64,000 nucleotides of DNA. Origin: Lepas anatifera. Lineage: Eukaryota > Arthropoda > Thecostraca > Lepadidae. The notes beneath the pieces are model-generated. The model ran no database searches. It had not been told where the DNA came from and was given only the letters and a program-made list of their open reading frames with translations. Every line of letters begins with the position of its first letter. Position 1 is the stretch's first letter. The DNA is taken from assembly GCA_034440635.1 (NCBI GenBank), contig JAOTON010001603.1:248001-312000 (forward strand). Direction: 5' to 3'. Below, in pieces: positions 60,677 to 64,000 of the stretch. The translations under genes were made by a program, and so were the position numbers.

Positions 60677-62118
60677 TGCCGCAATTTTCGAATTTGGGCA
60701 TCCTCAATGGTTTTCGAAAATCCACGTTAGTATGATGGATCCATGAAGAGCTCCCTCTTGAGGCAAAAACATTCTGTCGCCTATGACTTTTGTGTTTCGC
60801 CGTAGAGTTTTTGTATTCCCAGCATGACATCAAAAAGGTGAAATGCGCTAAAACATCGATGATTTTTTACTTCCGAAATAGGTTTTCCCCTTTTCATCAT
60901 CCAACACGAAGCAAAACAGCACGTGTTTCCCTGTTTGGAACATTACCTGGTTGTACTTCAGCAGCTCTCTCTATTAGTTCTTACTCTCTATAACTCGTCC
61001 GACGGCTAAGTTTTAGTTTTATGAACGTCTCTCTCCTATCCATCTTTCAGTTTTCTTCTGAACTGGCCCCACTCATCTCCACTCTGCAGAAACTCATCGC
61101 GACACTCCCGACTTCAGCGAAATCAATCGCCGGGTAGCCTGTGCTGACTGCCGTCGTTTCACCTGACTGAAGAGCAGCTTTGGATGGTGGAGCAAATAAT
61201 CAAGCCAATAGAGGGGAAAGTTTGGCCAGGAATGTTTGATAACCATAATTAGAATAGATATCCGGGGTAATGGTTTGAAAGCTCTATCATTTTCATGGCG
61301 ACATTTCCTCTGAAGTTCTCGCAATACAAATGAACGCGCCTCCACCAATCAGCGGCCGCCATCCGCTGGGTGTCGATTGCCTGCGAGGCACAGAGGTTAG
61401 AGAGGTCACGCTGGACATCTCTGACGCCGAGTTCAAGCCTCGGTGGCGAGGGGTCGCGTGGCAGATTCTAAAACATACATGCGTGGCGATGAAAATGGTG
61501 GTGGTTGTGCCTGCTGTCAGACTGAGCGAAGGGGACAGCTGTAGGAGACATTCTGTGCACGTTTGTGGATATATGGCTTAGGTGTTTGTGCAATGTGCGG
61601 TACCGATAGCACTGGAAAAACATGATTACGAGTTCATCAAGCAAGTTTGCTATGTGAATATGCTTGGCAGGTAAAATTGCAGGCAATCATTTGGAGTCCT
61701 TAGTATTTTTGGCATTAGGCTAGATGATGCAGTCCTTCAAAACTTTTTTAAATTTACTCGCTTATTGTCGGAGGGATCCGTAGTTCTGACCGTGTTAACA
61801 AGAAGGGTTCAAGAAAATTCACAGGATGCATGAGGCAATAGCCTGAGTATTTATATTTTAATTGCATGAACATAACTATTCCTTTAGCATGGGTCATTCC
61901 TCGATCCCATCGATTCCCATCGTGTCGATGCCACCGCCACCCGGCCTCCAGGTAGCCAGGAGCCACTGTGCACAGCCGTCTAACCGGAATTGTGCGACTT
62001 TCTATTCGCGGACCTAAAATCGCTTTTTTATGCTACAATACTCCACTATGAACTTCTGGGTGACGGGCACCTAGTTATTGTGTATCATTATCATCATTCG
62101 TTAAAAGTGATGAGGTGA
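60677..62118. other. 1.4 kb without a confirmed gene
   Basis: One weak candidate for a terminal exon is 61050-61136 (acceptor CCATCTTTCAG, frame SSELAPLISTLQKLIATLPT and on to TAG), with no partner exon found. No other feature was seen. Confidence 0.35.
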
Positions 62119-62829
62119 TGAGTCACGAGGTGACCTCTCCCATTGACAAAGCATGGGGAAACGCTGTCTTATGATCTTAAAGCCACAAAAACTATTGAAA
62201 ATACTCGGCTTCGTCAGAAAAGCGTTCTTAGACACCCTTTCTCAGATTCCAGGGGCCGTATTTTCCTTTGACCTCTCCAAGGTCATTCAAGGTCACCAGG
62301 GGTCAAAAACAGTATTTCGACAATAACTTTTGACCTATATAAGCTAGAGCGCTGAATTAAACACCATCGTGTATGCCTCGTCACTTGCTTTCGTTTGATA
62401 TACGGCAAGGTTACTGTCTGACCTTTCGTGACCCCAGATCATCTTAGGTCACGAGGTGACCTCTGGAGGTCAAACCACTGGCGGGAGGTCATTACGTGCA
62501 AGATAGCAGGAAAAGGTCTGACATTTTCCTATCCAATGTACTTACCACATCTCAATAGCTCTAATGACACAAGAGTTATGCCCAGTTTGCTTAAGCATTA
62601 CATATTCGAGTGAAAATAGCCGATCTTGACTTAATTTGACCTCTGGAGCTCAAACCATTGACCTGAGCGCTAAAACATGTGAAGTAATTTCTTACTGAAT
62701 TCACGCGAGCTTTCTAATGCACTTTGCAGATTTGCGCTAACGCCCATACTTTCGGAGTTAGAGGGGGGGACCATCGATGCCCCCGGTGGGGCAAAGGTGG
62801 CGCCGGACCCCCGGTGGGGCGCGGGTTAA
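62119..62829 (+). mobile_element. TTAA MITE family B copy 3, 5'-truncated
   Basis: It matches the right 70% of 30824-31842, from 'gtcacgaggtgacctctccc' to the terminus GTGGGGCGCGGGTTAA (TTAA 62826-62829). The left third is missing. Half-sites remain at 62280, 62290 and 62300, the third changed to GGGTCA. Confidence 0.85.
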
Positions 62830-63727
62830 AGGAAGTGTACCACTTTTCTCGAAATTCTAAAAGAAATTATTGGTGGACAAAAGAGGTCTTAAAATCAAGA
62901 AGTAAAATTTATTTTCACCTTCAATCGCTCAAAATAAGTATATTACAACTTCTATTTTTACCCTGGGCAGACCTATATATTGTGCATAATTACGAAGCCA
63001 GCCTGAGATTTCTGCTTGCGGCATACAGCTATGCGAAAGCCACACCATTTGTTAATAGTTTTCACGTGGCATCCGTTTCCAGGTATAAAAGGATCCTGAC
63101 GTGGTTTGAATTAGGGCCGTAGGGCCATTTAGGAAGATATGTCAAGCTTAAAAGTGTGTGGAAATTCAAGAGAGAGCTTTGGGTGAAATTAAGTATGACA
63201 ATAGTTGTTTCTCCACGTGCTGTAAAAAGCTGCTGTTTCAGCTCAAAGCCATGATGCAAGTGGGACACTCCCTTTTAAACCCAAACACCGCCAGAAGTAT
63301 GGTGTTTTAGTTTTAGAAAAATTTACCAATATTACAGTGTTTCATGCTAAATTCTCCTCATTTCTCACCCCTAGGTACGCCATTGGGATTAGGCAGGCAT
63401 ATGTTGGGTTTTTGGATTGAATAGTCTGGTGCAGGAGTACGGATTACATCGCCCTGTCCCTGCCATTGAACTCCACGGGTATTCAGTAGCCCACAATATG
63501 TAAACGTGCCAACGCGCTGAGAGGCATCGTTGCAACGACCCTTACAGCGGTAGAATAGCCGCGTTGCTCAACCGACTGGCGGCCGACGTCAGGATTACAT
63601 TTGAAGGCCACTGAAGCTCATGCAGCGCCTCAGCGTGTGTTGACCCAGGAGCCGGCGGAAGGACGGCAGTGCTTGATTGCCGGCGCAGAGGGGCGACAAC
63701 GTTCACCAGCGCTTCAAACCTGCCGCG
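62830..63727. other. 0.9 kb upstream of SDR gene 2
   Basis: This probably contains the promoter and 5' UTR of the second SDR gene. GC content rises from about 63520. No core promoter motif could be assigned. Confidence 0.4.
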
Positions 63728-63944
63728 ATGTCGGCGCTGCACTTCATCACCTGCCTTCTGAAGGCATTCTATTTTTGGATTGAGTCTATAGTGCTCTTTT
63801 TCGTGCCCACTCAGTTCCGTGAGAAGTCGATTAAGGGGGACATCGCCCTCGTGACAGGAGGAGGCAGTGGAATTGGCCGACTGACAGCCCTTCGGCTGGC
63901 CAAGAGAGGTGCCAAGATCGTCACGTGGGACATCAACCAGGCAG
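63728..63944 (+). CDS. SDR16C-like dehydrogenase (gene 2), first coding exon
   Basis: From ATG 63728 (ccgcgATGtcg) to the donor AGGCAG|GTGGGT, 72 residues plus one base. An N-terminal hydrophobic segment (residues ~5-30, MSALHFITCLLKAFYFWIES onward) is a membrane anchor, usual for this family. The Rossmann cofactor motif TGGGSGIG is at 43-50, and D68 at the end of beta-2 (VTWDIN) predicts NAD preference. The rest of the gene lies beyond the window. With gene 1 in the same orientation it suggests a tandem cluster. It cannot be the missing first exon of gene 1, since it lies downstream of that gene's last exon. Confidence 0.92.
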
Positions 63945-64000
63945 GTGGGTCATGAGGCCAGCGCTGTGATGAATTGAGCGGTTATTGCTGTAAGAGTGTA

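Overview
The window is animal nuclear DNA: genes with introns and GT..AG splice sites, separated by long stretches dense in transposons and microsatellites. Two gene families are recognisable, a threonine dehydratase and SDR16C-type dehydrogenases. The repeat types (I-like LINE, tRNA-derived SINEs, TTAA-flanked and hAT-like MITEs) point to an invertebrate. An arthropod, perhaps a crustacean, is my guess, but the sequence does not prove it.

Layout. 5.5-12.7 kb (minus): a three-exon gene for a PLP-dependent threonine dehydratase with a C-terminal ACT domain (coding exons 12672-12352, 10614-10336, 6493-5561). Its introns hold MITEs, a 20-bp minisatellite, a foldback hairpin and a 540-bp CACT/CA microsatellite. 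13-19.9 kb: no convincing gene, several small MITEs. 19.9-24.5 kb: a complete-looking 4,540-bp DNA transposon with about 355-bp inverted termini, a perfect 8-bp target duplication (TTATTCAG) and an intact two-exon gene for a 799-residue transposase-like protein. 24.5-29.8 kb: an old TTAA-flanked MITE split by a large inverted-repeat element and a 1.58-kb hAT-like element with its own 8-bp duplication. 30.8-32.1 kb: a second TTAA MITE family and another hAT-like MITE. 34.2-55.8 kb (plus): five exons of an SDR16C-like short-chain dehydrogenase whose first exon(s) I could not find. Its last intron (16.2 kb) contains a 5.55-kb I-like LINE with a 12-bp duplication, two further reverse-transcriptase fragments and a TTAA MITE. 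59.5-62.8 kb: nested MITEs. 63.7 kb: first coding exon of a second SDR of the same family, which runs off the window and suggests a tandem SDR cluster.

The genes do not form one pathway. The SDRs are membrane-anchored oxidoreductases of the retinol/steroid/lipid type, and the dehydratase handles threonine or serine. What ties the window together is nested transposition. At least six insertions can be dated relative to each other from target-site duplications. Two different TTAA MITE families share a conserved direct repeat of AGGTCA with 4-bp spacing, the half-site of nuclear receptors.

The most novel item is the 4.5-kb transposon. Its protein shows hAT-like features (8-bp duplication, D..D..CxxH..RW..E order), but has a cysteine-rich N-terminal region and very long terminal repeats that hAT elements normally lack.
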